DNA of 10,000 bases from Magnetospirillum sp. (lineage in GTDB: Bacteria > Pseudomonadota > Alphaproteobacteria > Rhodospirillales > Magnetospirillaceae): NCBI GenBank assembly GCA_020217035.1, contig JAIWOG010000033.1:1-10000 (forward strand), given 5' to 3'. Under the pieces are notes generated by a model. That model searched no databases. It was not told the origin of the DNA and saw nothing but the letters and a program-made list of their open reading frames with translations. How positions within the stretch are numbered: the stretch's first letter is position 1; each line of letters starts with the position of its first letter. Shown here one piece after another: positions 1 to 10,000 of the stretch. A program made the translations under genes and the position numbers.

Positions 1-53
1 TATAATTATCGCCCGGCGGTCAACGCTTGGGTCGAGACGGTTTGGCCCTTGGG

Positions 54-140
54 CTAAGGGCGGCGCAAGTTACGCAGGATCAGCCACAGCAACAGGGCGG
101 GCACGCCGATTTCCAAGGCGACCAGCAGCCATTTGCCCAT
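54..140 (-). CDS. Putative 28-aa single-pass membrane peptide downstream of mutS
   Basis: A 28-codon reading frame starts at an ATG whose A is also the last base of the mutS TGA stop (TGATG arrangement), so translation could be coupled to mutS. The peptide starts [18 protein letters not shown] and ends in RNLRRP: about 20 hydrophobic residues (4-22) followed by a basic tail, the pattern of a single transmembrane helix with the C-terminus in the cytoplasm. An AAGG stretch lies about 10 nt upstream, inside mutS. The E-x-G-V-P...LRR pattern resembles small uncharacterised membrane proteins of proteobacteria, but that is from memory and not searched. Its function is unknown. It could instead be a chance frame, since it is very short and leucine-rich. 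Nothing recognisable lies between its stop and the left edge. Confidence 0.45.
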   Translation of the reverse strand: MGKWLLVALEIGVPALLLWLILRNLRRP

Positions 141-2782
141 CACAACAGGGCCTTCAACTGGTAAAGCAGGTCCAGGGCCTGCTTGGCGGTCAATTCGTCT
201 GGGTTGATCTGCTTTAGTTTTTCCTCGGCGGCGGAGAACTGGGCCGGGGTGGCGGCGGCTTTGGGCTTGGCCAGCGCCGCGAACAGCGGCAAGTCGTCGG
301 CCAGCTTGGCCACGGCGCTGCCCTGTTCGCCCTTTTCCAGTGCCGAAAGTACTTCTTCCGCCCGCGCAACGACCGCCGGGGGCAGTCCGGCCAACCGGCC
401 CACATGGATGCCGTACGACCGGTCGGCGGCGCCTTGCGCCACTTCGTGCAGGAACACCACCTCGCCCTGCCATTCCTTGACCCGCATCTGCCGGCACGAC
501 AGCTGCTTCAGACGCCCGGCCAGCGAGGTCAGCTCGTGGTAATGGGTGGCGAACAGGGCGCGGCAGGCATTGACCTCGTGCAGGTGTTCGACCACCGACC
601 AGGCGATGGAAAGGCCGTCGAAGGTGGCGGTGCCGCGGCCGATTTCGTCCAGGATGACCAGGGCCTTGGCGCCGGACTGGTTCAGGATGGCCGCTGTCTC
701 CACCATTTCCACCATGAAAGTGGAACGCCCGCGGGCCAAATCGTCGGCGGCGCCGACGCGGGAAAACAGGCGGTCGACCACGCCGATATGGGCCGATCGC
801 GCCGGCACGAAGGCGCCCATCTGCGCCAGGATGGCGATCACCGCGTTCTGGCGCAGGAAGGTGGACTTGCCGGCCATGTTGGGCCCGGTGACCAGCCACA
901 GCCGGTTGCCCGGCGACAGGTCGCAATCGTTGGCGACGAAGCTGGCGGAATTGGCCGCCCTGAGCGCCGCCTCGACCACCGGATGGCGGCCGCCATGGAT
1001 GGCGAAGGTCACGCTGTCGTCCACCACCGGGCGGCACCAATCCTCGGACTCCGCCAATTCGGCCAGACCAGCGGCCACGTCCAACGACGCCAGGGCCGAC
1101 GCCGCCAGGGCGATGGCGGCGGCGCGGGATGTCACCTCGGTGACCAATTGCTCGAAGATCTGCTGTTCCATGGCCAGGGCGCGGTCGGCGGCGCCGGTGA
1201 TCTTGCCGGCCAGCTCGATCAATTCGCCGGTGGTGTATCGGGCGGCGTTGGCCATGGTCTGGCGGTGGATGAAGCTTTCGTCCAGCTTGTCGGCCTGCTT
1301 GGCCGGCACCTCGATGTGATGGCCGATGATGTTGTTGTGGCGGATCTTCAGCGCCGCGATGCCGGTTTCCTCGGCATAACGCCGCTCCAGCCGCATCAGG
1401 TGGGAATTGCCTTCCGCCCGCAGGCTTTTCAACTCGTCGAGCGCGGGGTTGAATTCGGGGCGCACGAAGCCGCCGTCGCGGGCCGATAGCGGCAAGTCCT
1501 CGGACAGCGCCCGGCTCAGGATGTCGACCAGGGTGGAATGCTCGCCCAGATCATTGGCGGCCTTGGCGATGGCGGCGGGCGGCGCGTCAAGGGCCGGGCG
1601 GGCCAGGGTTTGGCGCAGATGGGGAACTTCCGCCAGGCCGTCGCGGATGGCGGCCAGGTCGCGCGGGCCGCCACGACCCAAGGACAGGCGGGACAGTGCG
1701 CGTTCCATGTCGGGGCAGCGCTTGAGCGCGGCGCGGATGTCGGCGCGGACGTCGTCATGGTCGACGAAGAATTCCACCGCGTCCAGGCGCCGGGCGATGG
1801 CGGCGGGATCGGTCAGGGGGGCGGCCAGCCGGGCGGCCAGCAGGCGGGCGCCGGCGCCGGTGACCGTGCGGTCGATGGTGGCCAGCAACGATCCCTTGCG
1901 CTCGCCGCCCAGGGTTTGGGCCAGTTCCAGGTTGCGACGGGTGGCGCCGTCGATTTCCATCACCGCGCCCTGAGCCAGTCGGCGCGGCGGGTTCAGGCGG
2001 GGCAGCTTGCCCTTTTGCGTCAGCTCGACGTAATCCACCAAGGCGCCGCCAGCCGCCAGTTCGGCGCGGCCGAAGGCGCCGAAGGCGTCCAGCGCCCCGA
2101 CCCCATAAAGCGCTTCCAGTCGCCGCCGTGCATTTTCGGAATCGAAACGAACGCTGGGCAGCGGGGTCAGCACCGCTTTCCATTCGTTCCACACCTCGGT
2201 AAGTTCGGGCTGGCCGAACAGGCGTTCGGGCACCAGCAACTCGCCCGGGTTCAGCCGGGCCAGGGCGGCGGCAAGAACCGTCGGCGCCAAGGGTTGCATG
2301 GCGAAGTCGCCGGTGGACACGTCGACCCAAGCCAGACCCAAGGTGCCGCCGGCCTCGGCCAGCGCCGCCAGGTAATTGTGGCTGCGGGCGTCCAGCAGGT
2401 TGTCCTCGGTCAACGTGCCGGCGGTGATGACGCGCACCACGTCACGCGCCACCACCGATTTGGAACCGCGTTTCTTGGCCTCGGCCGGGTCTTCCATCTG
2501 TTCGCCGATGGCCACCTTGAAGCCGGCGCGGACCAGCCGCGACAGATAGGCTTCGTAGGAACGCACCGGCACGCCGCACATGGCGATGTCCTCGCCCAGA
2601 TGCTTGCCGCGCTTGGTCAGCGCGATGTCCAGCGCGGCAGCCGCCTTGACCGCGTCGTCGAAGAACAATTCGTAGAAATCGCCCATGCGATAAAACAGCA
2701 GGCAATCGGGGTGGGCATTCTTGATGGCCAGGTACTGGGCCATCATGGGCGTGGCGTCGGCGGGGATGGCGGCTTCGGTCAC
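140..2782 (-). CDS. mutS: DNA mismatch repair protein MutS
   Basis: Recognises base mismatches and small insertion/deletion loops in newly replicated DNA and recruits MutL in an ATP-dependent way; acts on the nucleoid. The 880-aa product is complete and slightly longer than E. coli MutS (853 aa). The mismatch-binding domain carries GDFYELF with the Phe-x-Glu wedge at F36/E38, the same numbering as in E. coli. The ATPase domain has Walker A GPNMAGKS at 633-640, Walker B ILDEIG with D712/E713, and the ATHYHEL segment. The C-terminus ([17 protein letters not shown]) matches the tetramerisation tail. The start is GTG, chosen because the 12 residues before MMAQYL match the E. coli N-terminal length; an in-frame ATG follows at codon 13. 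The ribosome site is weak (GGAAACC about 12 nt upstream). It is divergent from the stress-like gene, and its stop overlaps the small downstream frame. Confidence 0.98.
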   Translation of the reverse strand: MTEAAIPADATPMMAQYLAIKNAHPDCLLFYRMGDFYELFFDDAVKAAAALDIALTKRGKHLGEDIAMCGVPVRSYEAYLSRLVRAGFKVAIGEQMEDPAEAKKRGSKSVVARDVVRVITAGTLTEDNLLDARSHNYLAALAEAGGTLGLAWVDVSTGDFAMQPLAPTVLAAALARLNPGELLVPERLFGQPELTEVWNEWKAVLTPLPSVRFDSENARRRLEALYGVGALDAFGAFGRAELAAGGALVDYVELTQKGKLPRLNPPRRLAQGAVMEIDGATRRNLELAQTLGGERKGSLLATIDRTVTGAGARLLAARLAAPLTDPAAIARRLDAVEFFVDHDDVRADIRAALKRCPDMERALSRLSLGRGGPRDLAAIRDGLAEVPHLRQTLARPALDAPPAAIAKAANDLGEHSTLVDILSRALSEDLPLSARDGGFVRPEFNPALDELKSLRAEGNSHLMRLERRYAEETGIAALKIRHNNIIGHHIEVPAKQADKLDESFIHRQTMANAARYTTGELIELAGKITGAADRALAMEQQIFEQLVTEVTSRAAAIALAASALASLDVAAGLAELAESEDWCRPVVDDSVTFAIHGGRHPVVEAALRAANSASFVANDCDLSPGNRLWLVTGPNMAGKSTFLRQNAVIAILAQMGAFVPARSAHIGVVDRLFSRVGAADDLARGRSTFMVEMVETAAILNQSGAKALVILDEIGRGTATFDGLSIAWSVVEHLHEVNACRALFATHYHELTSLAGRLKQLSCRQMRVKEWQGEVVFLHEVAQGAADRSYGIHVGRLAGLPPAVVARAEEVLSALEKGEQGSAVAKLADDLPLFAALAKPKAAATPAQFSAAEEKLKQINPDELTAKQALDLLYQLKALL

Positions 2783-2852
2783 GGGCGTCGCTTCGGTTTC
2801 CAGGTTGCGGCAGGCACGTTATCACGTGGAACCGTGGGCGCAACCCGCCCCT

Positions 2853-2880
2853 TTGCAACCGGCTTCGCTTGGAGCACAAT
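2853..2880 (+). promoter_or_regulatory. Possible sigma70-type promoter for the stress-like gene
   Basis: In the 128-bp divergent gap, TTGCAA (2853-2858) is followed after 16 bp by CACAAT (2875-2880). Each box matches the consensus at 4 of 6 positions. Transcription would start near 2887, leaving a leader of about 24 nt that contains the AGGAGG site. I did not find a convincing leftward promoter for mutS in the same gap, nor an EcfG-type (GGAAC...GTT) general-stress promoter. Confidence 0.35.
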
Positions 2881-2899
2881 GATTCCCCCTAAGCTCGAC

Positions 2900-2905
2900 A
2901 GGAGG
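2900..2905 (+). promoter_or_regulatory. Strong ribosome-binding site that decides a TTG start
   Basis: A perfect AGGAGG lies 5 nt before TTG at 2911. The frame has a stop at 2890-2892 and no ATG or GTG between that stop and 2911, so this site and the TTG define the start of the 166-aa gene. Confidence 0.8.
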
Positions 2906-2910
2906 GGGCC

Positions 2911-3411
2911 TTGAGCGCCACCGACAACCATTTCCCCGTCGCCCGCGAGGTGGTGGGCACCTTCGCCGACCGTGACCATTTCCAGCAAGCGGTGACGCGC
3001 CTGTTGGCCGACGGCTTCACCCGCGCCGATTTGTCGGTGCTGTCGTCCCACGATTCGCTGGACGCCACCCAGCCGGGCAACAAATGGAAGGACGCCCTTG
3101 TGGCGGTGGCCGGCGACATCAAGTACGAAGGTCCGCTGGTGGCCGCCGGCCTGATCGCCCTGGCGTCCGGCCCGGTGGGCGTGGCCATCGCCGCCATGGT
3201 GGCCGCCGGAATCGGCGGCATGGCGGTCAAGGAAGTGCTGGACGAAGTGTCGGCTTTTCCCGAAACCAGCGATTTCGAGCGCGCCCTGGAAGCCGGTTCC
3301 GTCATCTTGTGGGTGATGGTGGCCGACCAGTTGGGCGAGGAAAAAGCCAAGAAGGCGCTGGCCGAGACCGGCGCCGCCAACATCCATGTGTTCAACCGCA
3401 AGGGCCGCTGA
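2911..3411 (+). CDS. Small protein with glycine-rich hydrophobic core, general-stress (YflT/17M)-like
   Basis: The 166-aa product starts at TTG. Residues 10-45 (REVVGTFADRDHFQQAV...LSVL) look like the N-terminal fold of YflT/general stress protein 17M-like proteins, in which a short beta-alpha unit senses or binds something not established. Residues 74-106 are a glycine/alanine-rich hydrophobic stretch (GPLVAAGLIALASGPVGVAI onward) that could insert into membrane or pack as a glycine zipper. The C-terminal part (128-162) returns to a soluble alpha/beta pattern and ends in a basic FNRKGR. It lies 32 bp upstream of maeB on the same strand, so co-transcription is likely. The family assignment is by pattern recognition only; the physiological role is unknown. 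The reading frame itself is secure because of the strong ribosome site and the protein-like composition. Confidence 0.8.
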   Translation: MSATDNHFPVAREVVGTFADRDHFQQAVTRLLADGFTRADLSVLSSHDSLDATQPGNKWKDALVAVAGDIKYEGPLVAAGLIALASGPVGVAIAAMVAAGIGGMAVKEVLDEVSAFPETSDFERALEAGSVILWVMVADQLGEEKAKKALAETGAANIHVFNRKGR

Positions 3412-3443
3412 ACAGGCCCATCCCAGGAAACGTCCCGACCATC

Positions 3444-5735
<2,292 letters not shown>

Positions 5736-5746
5736 CGGATGAGGAT

Positions 5747-5779
5747 GCGGACAGCCTGATAATGTGGCTGTCCGCTTTT
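5747..5779 (+). terminator. Intrinsic terminator after maeB
   Basis: GCGGACAGCC (5747-5756) pairs perfectly with GGCTGTCCGC (5766-5775) around a 9-nt loop, followed directly by TTTT (5776-5779). The hairpin begins 11 nt after the maeB stop. It should separate the stress-like gene and maeB from the downstream kinase gene, which starts only 12 nt after the T-run. Any read-through would feed phoR, and no separate phoR promoter is evident, so partial termination is possible. Confidence 0.88.
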
Positions 5780-5781
5780 CC

Positions 5782-5787
5782 GGAAGG
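5782..5787 (+). promoter_or_regulatory. Ribosome-binding site that places the kinase start at 5792
   Basis: GGAAGG lies 4 nt before ATG 5792. The in-frame ATG further upstream, at 5762, sits in the loop of the maeB terminator and lacks a ribosome site, so 5792 is preferred. Confidence 0.7.
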
Positions 5788-5791
5788 GATC

Positions 5792-7231
<1,440 letters not shown>

Positions 7232-7447
7232 GAACCGCAGCCGCCGCATTGGTAGGCCACCGGCGTTTCCAGTTTCGACAGATCCATGTTGTGAATCATT
7301 TTGCGGCCGCAATGGCCGCAGTAATAGTCGTGTCCGCCCTTGCCCACGGTGGACACGCCGGTATTGAACACGTTCAGGCCACCAATCTCGTTCTCGGTGA
7401 TCGGGGTCAACATGAATTCGGCCATGGGAATCCTTGGTAGGTTGGGG

Positions 7448-9040
7448 TTACCAGGCGGCGACGGAACCGTCGGCGCGGGGATCGGCGGCTCCTTCCAGGG
7501 TGCCGTCGGCACGGCGAACCACCATGCCGGCATGGCCCAGGGCGGAATCGAAATCCCCGACCTGCTGTATATCATGGCCGGCCTTACCCAATTCTTGCAG
7601 CAAGGCTGGCGGGAAGCGGCCTTCCACCAGCAGGCCGCTGGGCGCGGCGCCGTCCAGGGACCGGCCCAGGGCGAAGCGGGGGGCGGCGACGGCGGCTTGC
7701 GGGCTCTCGCCGAACAGCACGGCGCGGGTGAACAATTGCGCCTGGATCTGCGGCTGCGAATCGCCGCCCATGCTGCCCCAAACCAGGGTGCGTCCGTCCT
7801 TCAGGCGGGCCAGGGCCGGCGACAGGGTGTGGAAGGGCTTGCGCCGGGGTTCCAGGGAATTGCGGTGCTCGGGGTCCAGCGAGAACGAGAAGCCGCGATT
7901 GTGCCAGACGATGCCGGTCTGCGGCAGGGTCACCCCGGAACCGAAAGCGTGGAACAGGCTTTGGATATAGCTGACGGCGCGGCCTTGGCCGTCGATCACC
8001 CCCAGCCACACGGTGTCGCCGTCGGCGGCCGGCTGGCCCCAGGGCGCTGCCCGGGCCGGGTCGATTTCCTCGGCCAGGGCGTCGAGCCAGGGATCGGTCA
8101 GATAGGTGGTGGCGTGCACCGACATGCGATGGGGGTCGGTGACATGGGCGTCACGCACCCGATAGGCCTTTTTGGTGGCTTCCACCAGACCGTGCACCCA
8201 GGCGAAATCGCCGGATTGTTCCACGCCCAGGCGCTGGAACACGCCCAACAGGATCAAGGACGCCAAGCCTTGGGTCGGTGGCGCGGTGTTGAACAAGGTG
8301 CCGGCTGGCAGGGTCAGGGACAGCGGCCGGCGGCGCATGGAACGATGGCGGGCCAGATCCTCTGCCTTCAAGGGCGATCCGGCGGCCTTCAGGTCGTCGG
8401 CGACGGCGCGGGCCACTTCGCCGCGATAGAAATCGTCCAAACCGCGTTCGGCCAGGCGTTCCAGGGTGTCGGCCAGGGCCGGCAGGGTCTGGAGCGACCC
8501 GATGGCCGGAACTTTGTTCTTGTTCAGGAACAATCCCGAGAATCCGGGGGCCTTGCGCAGCGCGGCCAAGTTGCGGGCAGTGCATTGCGCTTGGTGGGCG
8601 GTGACCGAGAATCCTTCACGGGCGTAATGGACGGCATCCTCGAACAACCGTTCCAAGGGCATGCCGCCACCCCAATGGGCAGACACGTCCAAAGCCGCCT
8701 GCCAGCCCGACACCACGCCGGCCACGGTGTTGGCGGCCAGCGGCCCCTTGGCCGGCACCGCCTTCAACCGGGCGGATTTGTACAGGTCCAGATCGACCTT
8801 GGCGCCCGAGGCGCCGGACCCGTCGATGGACACCGGCGGCTTGCCCGGTTCGGCGATCAGCCAGAATCCGTCGCCGCCCAGGCCGTTCATGTGCGGGTAG
8901 ACCACCGCCAGGGTCGAGGCGGCGGCGACGGCCGCCTCGATGGCGTTGCCACCCTCGCGCAGCACCGACAGCGCCGCCTGCGAAGCAAGGTGATGCGGGG
9001 TCGAAACCATGCCCCGCCGGGCCATGGGGGTGTTCAGCAT
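7448..9040 (-). CDS. Gamma-glutamyltranspeptidase-family Ntn hydrolase, HpxW/YwrD-like
   Basis: A 530-aa pro-enzyme of the GGT fold, which matures by self-cleavage before a threonine that then acts as nucleophile. The cleavage residue is most likely T343 (GDTVWLGVID), giving subunits of about 342 and 188 residues. Downstream are FGSGV (366-370), RKPFHTLSPALA and the oxyanion-region SMGGDSQPQIQ (423 on); NGLGGDGFWL (52-61) is the large-subunit glycine motif. In true GGT the nucleophile sits in TTHYSVVD and an FRExAP motif carries the arginine that binds the glutamyl carboxylate; here these are TVWLGVID and IDGSGASG. This matches my recollection of HpxW (oxamate amidohydrolase) and YwrD-like enzymes. 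No signal peptide is seen, so it is cytoplasmic, unlike classical GGT. ATG 9040 is chosen because RGMVSTPHHLAS is the conserved N-terminus; ATG 9025 is an alternative. The longer frame to 9178 would overlap gpt. Confidence 0.85.
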   Translation of the reverse strand: MLNTPMARRGMVSTPHHLASQAALSVLREGGNAIEAAVAAASTLAVVYPHMNGLGGDGFWLIAEPGKPPVSIDGSGASGAKVDLDLYKSARLKAVPAKGPLAANTVAGVVSGWQAALDVSAHWGGGMPLERLFEDAVHYAREGFSVTAHQAQCTARNLAALRKAPGFSGLFLNKNKVPAIGSLQTLPALADTLERLAERGLDDFYRGEVARAVADDLKAAGSPLKAEDLARHRSMRRRPLSLTLPAGTLFNTAPPTQGLASLILLGVFQRLGVEQSGDFAWVHGLVEATKKAYRVRDAHVTDPHRMSVHATTYLTDPWLDALAEEIDPARAAPWGQPAADGDTVWLGVIDGQGRAVSYIQSLFHAFGSGVTLPQTGIVWHNRGFSFSLDPEHRNSLEPRRKPFHTLSPALARLKDGRTLVWGSMGGDSQPQIQAQLFTRAVLFGESPQAAVAAPRFALGRSLDGAAPSGLLVEGRFPPALLQELGKAGHDIQQVGDFDSALGHAGMVVRRADGTLEGAADPRADGSVAAW

Positions 9041-9117
9041 TTCCCATCCATACACATGTGTCGGCGCTGATTTTGCGTCAACCTTGCTGTCCCGTCCAGT
9101 CTCTTGCCCGATCCGGC

Positions 9118-9147
9118 TTGGCAAGCGGGGTTCCGCCAGTGTGTAAT
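9118..9147 (+). promoter_or_regulatory. Probable sigma70-type promoter of gpt
   Basis: TTGGCA (9118-9123) and TGTAAT (9142-9147) each match the consensus at 5 of 6 positions and are separated by 18 bp. Transcription would start near 9154, 23 nt before the gpt ATG, with GGAG at 9165-9168 as ribosome site. The -35 box is part of a short inverted repeat, GCTTG-G-CAAGC (9116-9126), which could be an operator half-site pair or chance. No comparably good leftward promoter was found for the divergent hydrolase; TTGACG at 9076-9081 on the minus strand is the best -35 candidate but lacks a good -10. Confidence 0.6.
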
Positions 9148-9176
9148 GCCCGACCCTTTGTCCCCGGAGTCCCGCC

Positions 9177-9626
9177 ATGACCCACGATTACCGCCAGGCC
9201 CAGACGATGACCCTGTCTTGGCAGGACATGCACCGCGACGCTTGCAGCTTGGCGGCGCGGCTCAGGGACAAGGGTCCGTTCCACGGCATCGTCGCGGTGG
9301 CCCGCGGCGGCCTGGTGCCGGCGGCCATCCTGGCTCGCGAGTTGGACATCAAACTGGTGGAAACCGTGTGCATCTCGTCCTATGACGACCGCAGCCAGGG
9401 CGAGATGGAAATCCTGAAGACCCTGGCCGAGGACGGCAAGCACTGGCTGGTGGTGGACGACCTGGTGGATTCGGGGGCCACCGCCAAGGTGGTCCGCGCC
9501 ATGCTGCCGGCATGCCATTACGCCACGCTTTACGCCAAGCCGGAAGGCGAGGCGCTGTGCGACACCCATGTGGCGCGGCTGGAACAGCATGTGTGGCTGG
9601 TCTTCCCGTGGGAAGCCACCCCATAA
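9177..9626 (+). CDS. gpt: Xanthine (guanine) phosphoribosyltransferase
   Basis: Transfers phosphoribose from PRPP to xanthine or guanine, giving XMP or GMP in purine salvage; cytoplasmic or membrane-associated. The 149-aa product aligns by eye with E. coli Gpt (152 aa): AVARGGLVPAAILAREL (40-56, with the R43-G44-G45 loop), DTVCISSYD-like ETVCISSYDD (62-71), and the PRPP-binding loop LVVDDLVDSGATA (91-103, acidic pair D94/D95). YAKPEG (119-124, K121) and the FPW near residue 145 correspond to the purine-binding region. The N-terminus is a few residues longer and the C-terminal tail about a dozen residues shorter than in E. coli. GGAG is 8 nt before the ATG. Divergent from the GGT-family gene and convergent with the RHH gene. 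Confidence 0.93.
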   Translation: MTHDYRQAQTMTLSWQDMHRDACSLAARLRDKGPFHGIVAVARGGLVPAAILARELDIKLVETVCISSYDDRSQGEMEILKTLAEDGKHWLVVDDLVDSGATAKVVRAMLPACHYATLYAKPEGEALCDTHVARLEQHVWLVFPWEATP

Positions 9627-9647
9627 ATCGCCACAATCGCCGGCGAT
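9627..9647. terminator. Possible weak bidirectional terminator between gpt and the RHH gene
   Basis: The 26-bp gap between two convergent stops holds ATCGCC (9627-9632) and GGCGAT (9642-9647), a 6-bp stem with a 9-nt loop. The loop repeats ATCGCC, so a second pairing (perfect palindrome 9636-9647) is possible. On the minus strand the stem is followed by TTTA; on the plus strand there is no T-run. Position supports termination, but the sequence is weak. Confidence 0.35.
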
Positions 9648-9652
9648 AAGGC

Positions 9653-9853
9653 TTATTCCCCGCCGGCGTTCAGCACGGCTCGGGCTTCGTGCTCGTCGAT
9701 CTGGTGCAGGTCGTTCATGTGGATTTCCCAATTGTCGACGAATTCCGCCACCGCCAGGGTCAGGCATTCGTCCAGGCTTTTGCCGGTATCGGCCGCCAGC
9801 GCCTCAAGCCGTTGCTTCAGCTCGGTCGACAGGGTGACGGACAGGGTTTCCAT
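9653..9853 (-). CDS. Small ribbon-helix-helix (CopG-like) protein
   Basis: The 66-aa product starts at ATG 9853 with AAAGGA 7 nt upstream. Residues 3-43 follow the ribbon-helix-helix plan: a beta strand (TLSVTLS), helix A (TELKQRLEALAADTG), the KSLDE turn, and helix B (CLTLAVAEFVDNWE). This fold dimerises and binds DNA through the paired strands, as in CopG/ParD-type antitoxins and small repressors. An acidic tail (44-66, NDLHQIDEHEARAVL) could bind a partner protein. Antitoxins of this type usually precede a ParE/RelE toxin, but the gene that follows here is the convergent gpt, so no toxin is present downstream. Alternatives are a solitary autorepressor or a remnant of a toxin-antitoxin pair. 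The fold is assigned by eye. Confidence 0.72.
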   Translation of the reverse strand: METLSVTLSTELKQRLEALAADTGKSLDECLTLAVAEFVDNWEIHMNDLHQIDEHEARAVLNAGGE

Positions 9854-9960
9854 GAACTTATCCTTTGGTTATGGCCGCATCGCCCAAGGTCAGGCAGCAT
9901 ACAGCCAAGCACAGCCACATGCCAGTTTCGAGACCGCCTTGCCCCGTGGTAGAAACCGCC

Positions 9961-10000
9961 ATGACCACTAAGCGCCCCCCCGACCTGAAAGCCGATCCCG
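9961..10000 (+). CDS. Possible start of a gene cut by the right edge
   Basis: ATG at 9961 opens a frame (MTTKRPPDLKADP) that stays open to the window end. There is no clear ribosome site (nearest purine stretch TAGAAA at 9950-9955). The only support is that the frame is open and the 107 bp between it and the divergent RHH gene hold no other gene. Not recognisable from 13 residues. Confidence 0.35.
   Translation, partial: MTTKRPPDLKADP

Noticed and set aside
1..10. TATAAT at the left edge, like a -10 box
   Set aside because: No -35 can be seen because the window begins here, and no rightward gene follows until 2911; probably just an AT-rich intergenic patch.
45..61. Hairpin GCCCTT/AAGGGC at the end of the 28-codon frame
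   Set aside because: Only 6 bp with no T-run on either strand, so it is not convincing as a terminator.
2828..2833. GGAAC as a general-stress (EcfG) -35 element upstream of the stress-like gene
   Set aside because: No GTT -10 element lies at the required spacing of 16-18 bp.
1538..2914. 458-codon plus-strand frame opposite mutS
   Set aside because: Antisense shadow of mutS; Gln/Gly/Arg-rich translation without domain features.
3084..3443. Upstream extension of the malic enzyme frame
   Set aside because: Would overlap most of the 166-aa gene in another frame; the Arg/Gly-rich extension has no match to MaeB N-termini, while ATG 3444 fits the family.
7340..9070. 576-codon plus-strand frame opposite the GGT-family gene
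   Set aside because: Antisense shadow of an intact Ntn hydrolase gene; translation resembles codon-bias noise.
9895..9922. Short repeated ACAGCC units upstream of the RHH gene
   Set aside because: Only two 6-bp copies; too little to call a repeat or operator array.

Overview
The window is GC-rich, compact chromosomal DNA from an alphaproteobacterium, most likely a Rhodospirillales/Magnetospirillum-type organism. This placement is inferred from base composition, protein style and the mutS-maeB neighbourhood; no rRNA or other taxonomic marker is present. There are no rRNA or tRNA genes, insertion sequences, CRISPR arrays or phage genes. Coding density is very high and no gap exceeds about 150 bases.

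Left part (1-2910): mutS, the DNA mismatch-recognition ATPase, runs leftward. Its stop codon overlaps the start of a 28-codon putative single-helix membrane peptide. mutS is divergent from the next gene across a 128-bp gap.

Middle (2911-7231): three rightward genes. The first is a 166-aa protein with a glycine-rich hydrophobic core that resembles general-stress (YflT/17M-like) proteins, starting at TTG behind a strong ribosome-binding site. The second is maeB, a NADP-type malic enzyme fused to a phosphotransacetylase-like regulatory domain. A near-perfect intrinsic terminator closes this unit. The third is a PhoR-like sensor histidine kinase whose true start lies just beyond that terminator.

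Right part (7186-10000): a leftward pair consists of a gamma-glutamyltranspeptidase-fold Ntn hydrolase, closer in motif to HpxW/YwrD oxamate-amidohydrolase-like proteins than to true GGT, followed by a 79-aa four-cysteine zinc-ribbon protein whose end overlaps the 3' end of phoR antisense. Divergent from the hydrolase, behind a good sigma70-type promoter, is gpt (xanthine/guanine phosphoribosyltransferase). Convergent with gpt is a 66-aa ribbon-helix-helix protein with no visible toxin partner. A gene may begin at 9961 and run off the right edge.

Functionally this is mostly housekeeping: DNA repair, pyruvate/NADPH supply, a Pho-type sensor and purine salvage. The least characterised parts are the zinc ribbon, the 28-aa membrane peptide, the orphan RHH protein and the atypical GGT-family enzyme next to a purine-salvage gene. 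I see no clear evidence of an entirely new multi-gene system.
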